Below are positions 23,639 through 33,836 of a stretch of 60,000 nt of DNA, piece by piece. How positions within the stretch are numbered: position 1 is the first letter of the stretch; each line of letters opens with the position of its first letter. This stretch comes from Adiantum capillus-veneris (taxonomy: Eukaryota > Streptophyta > Polypodiopsida > Polypodiales > Pteridaceae). A program made the position numbers and the translations under genes. Location: positions 94,011,247 to 94,071,246 of the forward strand of contig CM043954.1 in NCBI GenBank assembly GCA_014529385.2, in the 5' to 3' direction. Below the pieces are notes generated by a model. It was given only the letters and a program-made list of their open reading frames with translations. It had not been told where the DNA came from and did no database searches.

Positions 23639-23650
23639 GCTCTGATAACA
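23639..23650 (-). promoter_or_regulatory. Primer-binding site (initiator tRNA-Met type)
   Basis: The minus strand reads TGTTATCAGAGC, two bases inside the 5' LTR. The usual copia site is TGGTATCAGAGC, complementary to the initiator methionine tRNA 3' end; one position differs. It fixes element orientation. Confidence 0.9.
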
Positions 23651-23652
23651 AT

Positions 23653-23842
23653 TGAAGGGGATCGAGGAGCACCACAGACGGAGAGTGAGAGAGAGAAGGA
23701 GACACACGACACACAAATATGGGTGGGGAGACTCAAAGAGTGAGCAGCCCCCTATACACTTATGCTATGTATAAGGTATACAAGTCAGTGGGCGCCCAGA
23801 CTCTGGGCGGTCGGGCAAGGCACATGCGCCTATACCCCAACA
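23653..23842 (-). repeat. Copia 5' LTR (minus orientation)
   Basis: 190 bp matching 20415-20604. It is followed on the plus strand by the AAGAG target duplication. Confidence 0.97.
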
Positions 23843-23847
23843 AAGAG
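23843..23847. repeat. Target-site duplication, right (AAGAG)
   Basis: Exact copy of 20410-20414. Confidence 0.95.
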
Positions 23848-24300
23848 GACGTAGGCATCATGCATTAATGGACATTATTTTGATAATGTGATTTTGGTGT
23901 TTCATGTAAAGTAGGTTTCAAGTAGAGGAGGCCAGTTGGAGAGGTGTGATTGTCTATTTGGATATGATTATGATTTTTCTCGCAAAAGAAGGAGGATAAG
24001 ATCACGTGAAAACCAAATAAAGAATTGTATGATAGAACCTATCCATGACATTATATTGTTTTTTTTCCATACTCACAATTGCCTGTTGAGAGAATTTATA
24101 TTAACTCAAAAAGAATACAATCGCCCTCAAGCACTACATGTGCCTTGAGGGGGCTAGGGTTTCAACAGAGGCTTGTACACAAACAAATAGGATACCAAAC
24201 CAGAGGTGATAAACCTACCCTCTTGAGTGTTCTAAACAACTCAATACATGAATCCATTCTTCATCCTGGGCAGATGACCCTCTTCTTGCTCCTACACCAT
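23848..24300. other. Unassigned sequence, possibly LINE 3' UTR
   Basis: No domain was recognised. The minus-strand LINE fragment to the right ends near 24300, so this may be its 3' flank or UTR. Confidence 0.35.
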
Positions 24301-27048
24301 GGATGAGCTTAGTGCTCTGATGCACAATATCATCAAAATGAGCTACAACCAATTTGGCCTCAAATACCCAAAGGTTCCTAGACTTCTAGACCTAATTCAA
24401 GTAGCAGAATCTAGTGATTCAGGTGCAAAATGGCCTATCTTTGGAATCCATGCCCTCCCAAGAGCAGGTCATTAGTATAGAAAATGGTCTTCCAAGTCTT
24501 TTGTGCCCATTTGCAAACCTTAGGGGCTAGCCCCCATGAAGTAGGGAACTTGTGAATAGATGAAGGGGGTGCTCAGAAGCTGATTTTACAACCATAGCAA
24601 GTTTCAGTGCAGATCCCTCTATGAGACACCTTAATCCCAAGAGGCAAGGCTCCCCAAAGAACCATCTAGATGAATACCTTCATGTATTTAAGCCATTTAA
24701 TCTCTCAAATGGCATTAACACTCTTTTGCCAACATTCTTCTAACAAGTTTTTCTTCCAGATTCTGGAGAGTGAGGCAAACCAATCCACTTTGTATACCAA
24801 CACATTATAGGTACTCTGGGTATTGGGAGCAAGGACACCCTATCTTTTGGCCAATTCCAGGACCTTCAATCTACTTCTGATCCATAGACAAGTGGAGGTG
24901 AGCATGGCATCACTTCCAAGAGTCTACAGATCAAAAGCCTTTTGTATATACCCAAATTATGTTGTAGAACTACGAGATCCATGTCCTTTCAGCAAAATCT
25001 TCTATCATCCCAAAGATGAGAAAGTTTACAAACTCCCTTGTTGTTTTTCTGACGTGCAACTTCCCTCCAAAAAGGGTCCAAGGAACGCCTTTCAAGTTTG
25101 GAGAGCCAAGGGGACCAATTGAGAGAGGAATCCCTTAAATATCTGAAATTCTCCCCCCATTATTCCAGGGTTGAAACTGTTTTGTTACACTTTTGTGCTA
25201 GTTCCCTTCTGCATCCTCCAAGATTTAGGAATGTCTACAAAGGCACCAAATCTTGTCTTGCATTGTGGCCTCCTTCCATGTACCCCCTTTGAGGAAAGCC
25301 TTGCTTCATTTATCATATCCCAGGCCATGATAGCTCATTCCTATTTTTGGTCCATCAAAGAGACAAAAAGTTTGGCACACGAGACTTCTGCATGCACCAT
25401 GGGGTCAATAATCCCAATTTTGCCTTGATTCTTTGGTCTTGCTACCCATTCACATCTCCCCCATTGGCAAGGCGTTGTGGCTAGTGCTACTTTTCCACAA
25501 GAACTGTTTGATAGGCTTCAACAATTATTCCCAATTGGATTTGGTCAGTTTTACTAACGACGATATAAATGAAATGTAAGGGATCATGAAAGCATTAATC
25601 ACCATGACTCTACTATGGAAGGGGAGGAGTGCAAAATTCCATGTTCTCATTTTGGTCAGGAATCAGTCAAATCTCTTCTTATCTGTAATGCCAACCCCAA
25701 GTGGAGAACCTAGGTGCCTAAACATTGTGCCCTTGCCAATAACTTCTTGTGACCATTCCGTAGGGTCAAACAAGTCACTTTCTAAGAGAGAGATCAATCT
25801 TTTATTTCTCAATAATGCACATTAATCCAAACGAAGAAGTAAAAAATTGGGCAATGTTGAGGGCACTTCTTAGAATTTCTGACTTGGATTTAAGGAAAAG
25901 CAAAGAGTCGTTTACAAAAAAACTTTACAAGTAGTCGTTTTACTCCAGGGAGTGAAAGACCTTGAATTTCCCATTTTTTCACACTGTCCTTGAGTGAGGT
26001 TACCAAAGGGTGATAGCCAATTGCAAAAGGCAAAGAGGCAAGGGTACAGCCTTGCTGATTGAATGCTTGACCTCAAAAATTCCCACTATCTTGTTGTTGA
26101 AGAGAAGCTAAGAGTAACTTCCTTCCCTAAGTGTGTAAACTATCGCACACATTTTGGGTCCAAAACCCAAATCCTTCATGACAGTATCAATGTAAGATCA
26201 CAAGATTCTATCGTAAGGCTTATCTAAGTCAAGTTAGAGGAGAATACATTCTTTCTTGGTGAAAGAATCATACTCAATGTCGACCCTGGTAGCCAAGATG
26301 TTGTCATAATTTGATGGTCCTTTGATGAATCCATGTTGGTGGGGTTGATGATTTTGTTATAGGTTGGAGCCAATCTTAAAGCAATCACCTTAGCAATGAT
26401 CCCATAATTTTCATCATGGAGATAAGACGCCAGTGCTTCAGCAACAAGCAACAAGCAACAAACCAACTTGGAACTAGGTTTGATCAGCCCTCTTTTAAGG
26501 TTGGCATCCAATTTCCCTCCAATAGAGCCATGTTTGCTAGGTGCATTATCGAGATTTTAATATCCTCCCATAATTCTTTGAAGAATTTGATAGTTAGTCC
26601 ATTCAACCCAAGGGACTTTCCTTCCCCATTTCATGCAAGGTAATCCAACATGCATTAATCAAGATTGGCCTCTCCTATGCTTTAGCTTCATTAGGTAGTA
26701 CATCACATTTGATCGTACCATGCAGAAGGGCTATGACCTCTTCGGCCCCATGAGAGCAAACTTTTGGATGATCGATAATTTGACTGAGACGGTCAAGCAT
26801 GAGCTTGGCCATAGCATTCTGGTCTATTACTGTGGTCCCCCTCTTGTCAGTGATTGATGTAATAGAGTCTCTTCTTCTTTTGACTTTGAGAGCTCTAAAG
26901 AAGTGAGCTTGGTTGGCGGGGTTGGGTTTGTGGGAAAACTCTCTATCCAGCAATCGAGTCTTATTGATCTCCTTAGCTTGAAAATCAGGGAGACATGCTT
27001 TGGAGTCAATCCATATTTTGCAGGCAGGGATTTCACTAACGTGATCAC
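24300..27048 (-). pseudogene. LINE (non-LTR) reverse transcriptase remnant
   Basis: Minus frames at 26827-27048, 26675-26953 and 26224-26511 give FFRALKVKRRRDSITSITD, then YGIIAKVIALRLAP and NKIINPTN, the entry to the LINE RT domain. Further on, in broken frames, come a LDKAYDR-like motif A, a QGCTLAPLPF-like motif B, and FVNDSLLFL, where FADD-type motif C is expected. RMKTW/FLWKS-type thumb segments and a Cys/His module near 24600 (GICTETCYGC) match the zf-RVT end. Many stops: dead. The APE endonuclease part of a similar element lies at 32700-33290, same strand. Confidence 0.85.
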
Positions 27049-27470
27049 GATCGTGTGATTACGTTAATAACCCAAGTAATTACACATGAAAAAGAAGAAT
27101 TCAAGTTAATTATTAGCGTGATCTTGATGATGACCTGCAAAAACCAATAGATCTAGTCAACCTATCCGGTTTGTTTATTTTCTCGACAGGCCTGTCGGGA
27201 TTTTTTATTTATCCAACGGGCCCGCCGAGATTTTTCTAATTCTCGACGGGCCCAACGGGAAAATAAAAAGGCCCGGCGAGCGTAATTATAAATAGTAAAA
27301 ACTCTTCTAGCTTTGGCATTTTGATTAAAAAAATCCCTGGAAAGTGTATCTAAGCATCGGATACAATCATCTCCCTATGGATTGTGACCTAAGGTTACAG
27401 AGTGACAGATCCTTTTTTTGGGCCGAGCGTAATTTTTAATACAGTAACCACTTCTAGAAATATTTGAATC
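27028..27470. promoter_or_regulatory. GC-rich repeats with TATA-like box (possible LTR or promoter)
   Basis: A hairpin (TAACGTGATCACGA / TCGTGTGATTACGTTA) lies at 27037-27066. Three related ~30-base units at about 27180-27265 contain TCTCGACAGGCCTGTCGGG, ACGGGCCCGCCGAGATTTTT and CTCGACGGGCCCAACGGG. A TATAAATA box follows at about 27288, then CTTCTAG. A second version, GAGCGTAATTTTTAATACAG with CTTCTAG, is at about 27424-27456. This looks like a transposon promoter or solo LTR; the owner is unknown. Confidence 0.5.
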
Positions 27471-28639
27471 TTTCATCGAATATAAAGGTATGAAGCCAAA
27501 ACAATTGAAAACTTGGAGAGTCGTGCTCATTGTTGTGATGAAGCCATTGGTCCATAAAAAGGGCCAAAGTCGATTTTAGAAGATGAGCATATGTAAATGA
27601 CAAGTCGATAGTCAAGGGTCGGATGCCCTTTACTAGTGTACTGGGTATATAGAGATCCTTAAAGTTTTGCATTTTACACCGTCATAGATTTGAGTTGATT
27701 TACATTGTCATTGCACATATGAGAGCTATAATACTTAATTAGGTAAAAATAGCTTTTATATATTGAATTGGATGCATAAGGAGGCTACAATCTTTGATTG
27801 GATACAAGTAGTCCTCTATTGTGTAATTGTATTAAAGATTTCATTGCCTTGTTTTATGCATTGGTTTATATAGGGAGTGCATTATGTATTATGAGAGATT
27901 GTTGGTGCATGAGATGGCCAATTAAAGATATTTTTGCTTGCTTGTGTGTTTTGCAAGTAATTTCATCATTTCAATGTAGAAATTGATTATTCTTTGTAGC
28001 ATTTGAAAATATATGTGTCTTATTGTTTGTAAATTTAAGAGTATGTATAACTAATCATCATATTTATAGTTGCATTGACAAATTCATAGCATTGTTGTAT
28101 GCATAATTCCGTGTAGAGAGTGCATTGCAATGTGTATGTTTTCTCACAACATATGTGTTCAATATGTGAATTGACTAGAGTGCATTCACTACAACATGTC
28201 GTGCAAAAATTGGTGCACATGTCGGCAAGACAAGATTTCTTTTATAAGTAAACTACGTTGGAATAAGCATCGTAATAAACCCCAATATTGTAGCGTCAGT
28301 ATACATATTGGTAACGGAGCGCCGGAATAAACATAGTTATAACCATCAAAATATTCGCAGTTATAAACGCCTGTATATACGCAGTTATACACGCCGTAAA
28401 TTTATTAGATGTCGACGGTTCTTTCGAGGCCTCTACCAGTGCAGATACCGAATTCTGTTTCGATGACCAAACCTGGAAAAAAAAATGGACAAAGAGGACT
28501 GGGAACTGATGATGCATGTACTACAGCAACAGAAAACAACCCCCTCTACCCAAGGGAAGAGTGCACAAGCAACCGCACTCCACCTACAAGTTGATGCTAA
28601 AGAGCGGGTGTATACAAATTTACAAAATTGTGAAAAGAA
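27471..28639. other. Spacer with diverged short duplications
   Basis: Segments near 27838-27895 and 28075-28135 are related (ATTTCATTGCCTTGTTTTAT against AATTCATAGCATTGTTGTAT, each followed by GAGTGCATT). At 28355-28400 the unit CGCAGTTATAAACGCC / CGCAGTTATACACGCC repeats. No gene was recognised. Confidence 0.5.
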
Positions 28640-28940
28640 CAAAACCACAAAATCAAAAGCTTAATCATGACAAATTCTCAAAAGCATAACCATAACGTCG
28701 ACTCCCAAACCTTAGGCACCACGGCATAACCATAACCATAACCATATTCTGATTGCCAAACCATAACTATCACATGAGTGCCATACCATCACTGAAAATC
28801 ATAACCATAAGTTGATTGTCAAACCCTAACCACACCATGATTGCCATACCATAACCATAACCTTTGTGCCATACCATAATTTCAAAACAAATCATAATCA
28901 CAAATGGAATGAAAAACCATAAACATAAGCACTACAAAAA
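28640..28940 (+). repeat. Telomere-like CCATAA repeats, degenerate
   Basis: Many copies of CATAACCATAACCATAACC-type sequence, with ATTGCCAAACC-type interruptions. One CAAACCCTAACC resembles the plant telomere unit CCCTAAA. The array is strand-biased and disordered, so it is not a functional telomere. Confidence 0.75.
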
Positions 28941-29053
28941 TGTACATGCAAACAATCATGAGTAAGATTGTATCAAAAAGACCACAGCTACAAAAAGACT
29001 ATACAAAGAATATTGTGTGAAGATGACTGAGTAAGACTATATTAAGAAGACTG

Positions 29054-30190
29054 TCATGGTAATGTCTCCCATTTGACGTCCTCTCCCTCCTCCTGCAGTT
29101 GGGCCAAAAGGACCACAAGTCCATGCTTGTACCGATACTTCTCCTCTCGGCGTATCGAGAGGCGCTTCACGGCAACTTCCTACAAAATTATCGTTTCATC
29201 ATGAGATAAATCTTCAAGCTTCATATATATTTTCAACAATGCAAAGCATACGTATAATACTTACAAACTCATGTCAAAGTGTGTCGTAGCCTCCACCCCC
29301 AAGATGTGATGCTTCAACAGACTCTAAATGTGCTCTGGCTGCGTCTCTCTACTGTTGAAGTCTGTCTAGATTGTCTTGTGTCTCTCGTGCAATCCCCGTC
29401 CACTCCTCTGCATAAAAACTATGCTGGCTTTGGAATGTCGACATTGTACCTATCTCTTGCCTCTGATCGACGGTGTGACATTGTGTCCTTCGCCACACTC
29501 AAAATCCAGCCATTTGATACTTTATCGTACCCCTCTGCCAACCTGTACTCACTGTGAATGGCCTCGATGTTGTAACCCTTTATTTCATTGGTGAGATTAT
29601 CCCAAACCTCCATCACAGAGTGACCAAATTGAATTGTACATAGTTGTCGAATCCTCTGTCGCATGGCCTTTTCGACCCTATCTGCCACAATAGCCCCATC
29701 CTTGCTCTTGTACACCTTGCTAGGATCATGCTCGTGTGATACCCAAGGTGTATGTGATGTGCCAATCGGTGAACTATCTACTGAAGAGAGTGGGGGATGC
29801 TCTCTTAGTGGTGTGGACGCATTGGTAGAACCGCTATCACAACAACCACCACCTTCAGAACGATGCCTATGTCGTCCTGAGGACGAACCACCCGTCGGTG
29901 TAGGGGGCACACTAGTCCTAGGCATAGGGGGTAGACTCGCCTAAGGTGTGGAGCCAGTCGGTGTAGGGACCACACTAGTCCTAGGCGTAAGGTCGACCGT
30001 AGTAGGTCTAGAGGAACCTGCTACCCAAAGGCTCTGTGCCATCGCAAGTTTCTCTAGTGCCTCAATCTAGAGTATTGGAATTTAGATCAGATTTCCAATA
30101 CAGAGGTGGTCAATGATTTCTATCATGTGGTCAATACGTTCTACTTGAATGTTGAGGCTCGGATTGATTGTATCAAAGAATGAGTGCATT
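29054..30190 (-). pseudogene. Unknown broken gene, transposon-associated
   Basis: The best frame is 168 codons (29419-29925): a Pro/Ser/Thr-rich start with a PRTSVPPTPTGG unit that also occurs upstream at about 29960, then a helical domain with KAMRQRIRQLCTIQFGHSVM and EARDRYNVDIPKPA. After a shift it continues FYAEEWTGIARETQDNLDRL with a stop, reaches a GTAAGT donor (intron 29181-29264, TTGTAG acceptor), and ends in exon KRLSIRREEKYRYKHGL, stop at 29054. Upstream pieces to 30190 (FDTINPSLNIQVERIDHMIE) are in frame but hold stops. A weak likeness to plant En/Spm-associated proteins is all that can be said. Confidence 0.6.
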
Positions 30191-30199
30191 TACACTAAA

Positions 30200-30740
30200 A
30201 GAATGTCCTTTTGCAAATAATTTTTTACAGTCAATGGCAAAAGAGCAACCTGCATGGAAGTGGTGGATGATGAATGGTGGAGAGCATTACTCAACCTTAC
30301 GTTCCCTTGCAGTGAAAGTACTAGCGTAGTGTGCAGCAAACTCAAGCTCAGAGAGATACTAGAGTATGTACAAGTATGTTCATAGCACTATTTGCAATAG
30401 ATTATTGGCAAACAGAGCAAAACAATTAGTGTATATGTTTTTCAACAAAAAGATATTGCATCACATCAAAAGTGTTGGCTATGACAAGGAAATGCTAGTC
30501 TAGGTGTATGATTATAAAAAATAAAATGAAGAAGAGTTTGATGTTAGTGTGTCTCAATGCACTATAGACAAAATAGAAGAGAATATGGCAATAGATATGG
30601 AAGTTTAATTACAAGAAGACCCACGATACTCAGACTCAGAACAAGATAACTTTACAGATTCAACATCGCTTGAGAGTAGAATGAAGATTGTGTCAAAAAC
30701 CATTATTCAAGAGCTTGTGTTCAACATGTTTTGATCATAT
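30200..30740 (+). pseudogene. hAT transposase C-terminal remnant
   Basis: Plus translation gives WKWWMMNGGEHYSTLRSLAV, then KVLA, stop, CAANSSSERY, then HSTICNRLLANRAKQLVYMF. This fits the hAT dimerisation region (plant pattern L..LA..VL...SSSA.ERNWS.Y..IH...RNRL....A..LV). An acidic tail with DPRYSDSEQDN follows to about 30735. At least three stops. The catalytic part is missing. Confidence 0.72.
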
Positions 30741-30780
30741 ACAATGCTTCATAGTATCAATTCCACAAAATCTGTCAATC

Positions 30781-31040
30781 TCAATTGTTGTGCTCAAAAC
30801 TTGCATCTTCATTACCAAATAGATTTCTAATCGTGCTAGGGGTGTCTTGGTAGGCTTGCTTGAATTTATACTCATTTGCCATGCCAAACATATAATATAT
30901 TCCTTGTGGAATATCTTGTGAACAGATTGTACATTGGCTACTATTTTGCATTAAATGAATTAAACACATGAGGTGATAATAATGGCCACATGCCAAAGTA
31001 TAGAAGCCACTCCATTTGTCCAAATTCTTGTAGCATATTG
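30781..31040 (-). pseudogene. RING-finger C-terminal fragment
   Basis: The frame reads ICYKNLDKWSGFYTLACGHY, then YHLMCLIHLM, then SSQCTICSQDIP. C-x-H-x(2)-H/C and C-x(2)-C spacing fits the second half of a RING domain (ubiquitin ligase type). The first Cys pair is not seen and no Met start is present; 80 codons remain. It lies just downstream of a gypsy pol fragment on the same strand, so it may be captured or inserted host sequence. Confidence 0.6.
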
Positions 31041-31144
31041 GATACTAGAAAGATGAAGATGAAGATGCATCTGATTGTGATGTGGGAACCAAGCTTTAGG
31101 CACGGAGATGTAGTCACATAGTGCTTAAGTTAGTCAAACCTTTC

Positions 31145-32520
31145 TTAGTGTATTGGTTCCCATCTTATCTTCACTCCTTTCTTTAGAAGGTCAATCAAGG
31201 GTGAAGCAATCACTGCATAATCTTTTACAAAGATTTTATACGAGCCTATGATTCCCAAGAATCCTCTAAGCTTACTTGCATTATATGGTTGAGGCCATTC
31301 AACAATATCTTGAACTTTAGCAGGGTCCACTGAGATTCCTTCATACGAAACAATAAATCCCAAATACTCAATTCTTGGAGTGAAAAATGAACACTTTCTC
31401 ATCTTTGTATATAGCTTGTGTTCTCAAAGAATTTCCAACACCTTCCTCAGGTGGCCTTCATGTTCTTCTTCATCCTTTGAGTAGATTAGAATATCATCAA
31501 AGAAATTGACAAGAACAGAATCATCTAGGTAAGGTCTAAAAATATCCTGCATCAATCTATTGACTGTAGCCGTAGCATTAGTCTAACCAAATGACATTAC
31601 TATAAATTCAAAATGGCCATATCGAGTGTTGAAAGCTGTCTTTGGAATATCTGATTCGTTTATTCTGATTTGATAATAACCATAAGCTAGACCTATCTTT
31701 GAAAATACCTTGGAACCATGTAGCCTATCCAACAATTCATTGATTTGTAGTATAGGATAGTTAATCTTAATTGTTACCTGGTTTAATCCTCTGTAATCAA
31801 TGTAGAGTTGTAGAGTCCCATCCTTCTTCTTTCGAAAGATTATTAGTGCTCCCCAACTTGATTTGCTCGGTCTTAAAAATACCTGCTCTATAAGTTGACG
31901 AAGTTGTTCCTTCAATTCAATGGTCTCTGGTAGCGCCATTTTATAAGGTCTCTTTGACATATGTTCAATTCCTAGGAGAATCTCCTTCTCATGATCGATC
32001 TCTTGATTTGGAGAAAGAGAGATAAGGTCTTCAAGAAAGACATTTGAATATTCATGAAGCCAAGAGGGTTTTGTAATGCTTGATTTTGAATTGACTTTGT
32101 TTAGCTTGACCACAAGTATTTGTTGCCCATCTCTCATACATTTGAGTAGACGGTTTGCTTGAGCTAATTGAATCCTTGGAATCCCATTCTTTCCCTATAC
32201 TTTAGCTTGCTTTGCTTGACTATCTCTAAAGCTCAAACTACCTTGGACACAGTGGACGTTAGACTGATTTCTGGATAACCAATCCATCCCAAGAATCCCA
32301 TCTTACATCCCAATTGGTAGGGTTCTAAAGAAAGTTGAAGTAGCGTGCCCTCTTAGTTCAAAATCAAGGGTTTCCACAAGATGTCGTGATACCACGGTTT
32401 TCCCATTAGCCATTTCTATTGTCATAGGTTTAGCTTGTTTTTTATTCAGGTTAAACTTTTGTAAGCATTTTGCGGATAGAAGATTAAAAGATTTACCTTG
32501 ATGGGTTTTGAATAACAGAA
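31145..32520 (-). pseudogene. Second Ty3/gypsy pol fragment (protease to RT)
   Basis: Minus strand. Protease end: MTIEMANGKTVVS, then DGILGMDWLSRNQSNVH at about 32250-32440, with stops. RT: 184-codon frame 31583-32137 with [20 protein letters not shown], then [20 protein letters not shown] at about 31584 precedes [15 protein letters not shown], then [17 protein letters not shown] (F-D-D catalytic box) and the connector at 31145-31402. RNase H and integrase are absent. It belongs to a different lineage from the element at 3-14 kb. Confidence 0.9.
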
Positions 32521-32699
32521 AATTTTCCTGTAATTACATAAATATTAAATCCTTATTTTTTCTCTTCCTCAAGAGATCTTCCTTCTTGCTTTCTTTTAAA
32601 GAGATCCTCAACTTCTTGTTTCAGCTCCATGTTAGTGGCTTTTCACCTTGGTGACTGCTCGTTTTATCGCTAATTGAATTTTGCTTGGGGTCAGTTGCC

Positions 32700-33290
32700 T
32701 ACACATCTTGCCTCAGTTTGCAAAGAGCCATCTTAGCTAAGAATCTGAAGAGAGGATCCTTAAAGAGATGATCCCCTGAGACGAATTTCTTATTTTTCTC
32801 CTCCGGGGAGCAAGCTTCATTGCTAGCCCTGACTATGTGAAGTTTCAAGGGAAAGTGATTCGACATACTCTTGGAGGTGTCAACACACAACATCACAGAG
32901 GGGGGAAGCCTGTCCGCTGGATGGGAGATGTAGCACCTATCCAGACAGGATCGTGTTGACATGTTGGATGCTCGTGTATTTCAAGCCAGGAGAGCTACTC
33001 CATGGACATTGAGTCCACAAATCAAGCAACACCCATTTCTCACAAAGTGCTTGCCATTTGGATTTTTCAAAACCAGCCAGCAGACTAAGCGATCCCTTCT
33101 TGTCCTTTCGAACTTCAACCATGTTAAAATCTCCCATGATTCACCAATCTCTTTCGAGAGGCTGCTCCATCAGATCCACCCAGAGTTTGACTCTCTGCTT
33201 AGCATCACAGGGAGCATAGATGTTGATAATGGTAAAAGACTACCATGCCCACTTGACTCTTACCCCAAGGACTCTCCTTTATGGTTCCAC
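32700..33290 (-). pseudogene. LINE endonuclease (APE-type) remnant
   Basis: Minus frames give FTIINIYAPCDAKQRVKLW, then IMGDFNMVEVRKDKKGSLS (catalytic GDFN motif), then DLWTQCPW, and after a shift SRLDRCYISHPADRL-like text, then SNHFPLKLHI. This is the order of APE endonuclease motifs in plant LINEs. It may be the 5' part of the LINE whose RT lies at 24300-27048, separated by ~5.6 kb of later insertions. Confidence 0.82.
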
Positions 33291-33757
33291 ATTCTTTGTT
33301 GCTAATGATGAAAAAATTTGGGACCGCCGCAACCCAAGGAGGCTAGAATGCAAAATGATTTGATCTTGGATTTGAAGTCTTTGTAACTTTGTAATGTAAA
33401 CATGTCATTATAGGATGGTACTAAGGTTTGTTGAATATCGTGATGATTGAAAGTTTCAAATAAGCGATGCCATCATTGGTTATCCCATAGTTTTTCTCTT
33501 GAGTATTTATAGCAAATGTATTTTCATGGTGGTCAAGTTGAGGTTGAGAGAGAGGGGGGGGGGGGGGGGGGGGGAGAGAGAGAGAGATTTTTATCGTCAT
33601 AGTAACAATCCGAAGAGACTTGAAAGATCTAATAGAGGGGGCTTCAACTTAAGGCTTTCTACTCCAAAGGGAGTGGAGATAACCAGTCTACCACACTCGG
33701 TGATAGAAAGGTTATTCATTAGTTATTATGCACACATAGTCTAACACATACGTGTAC

Positions 33758-33836
<79 letters not shown>

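Larger units (their letters stand above)
20415..23842 (-). mobile_element. Complete non-autonomous Ty1/copia retrotransposon
   Basis: Two 190-bp LTRs (TG...CA ends) flank 3.05 kb of internal sequence, with a perfect AAGAG target duplication. On the minus strand the internal part runs: primer site TTATCAGAGC, ~1.07-kb leader, gag-protease frame, a Glu/Ser/Gln-rich segment, a short tail from the copia RT/RNase H boundary, and a polypurine tract. Integrase and nearly all of the RT are absent, so it must have used enzymes in trans. The LTRs differ at about 5 of 190 positions, which makes it one of the youngest insertions in the window. Confidence 0.96.

Noticed and set aside
28640-28940. True telomere repeat
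   Set aside because: The main unit is CCATAA, not CCCTAAA, and it is disordered and internal.
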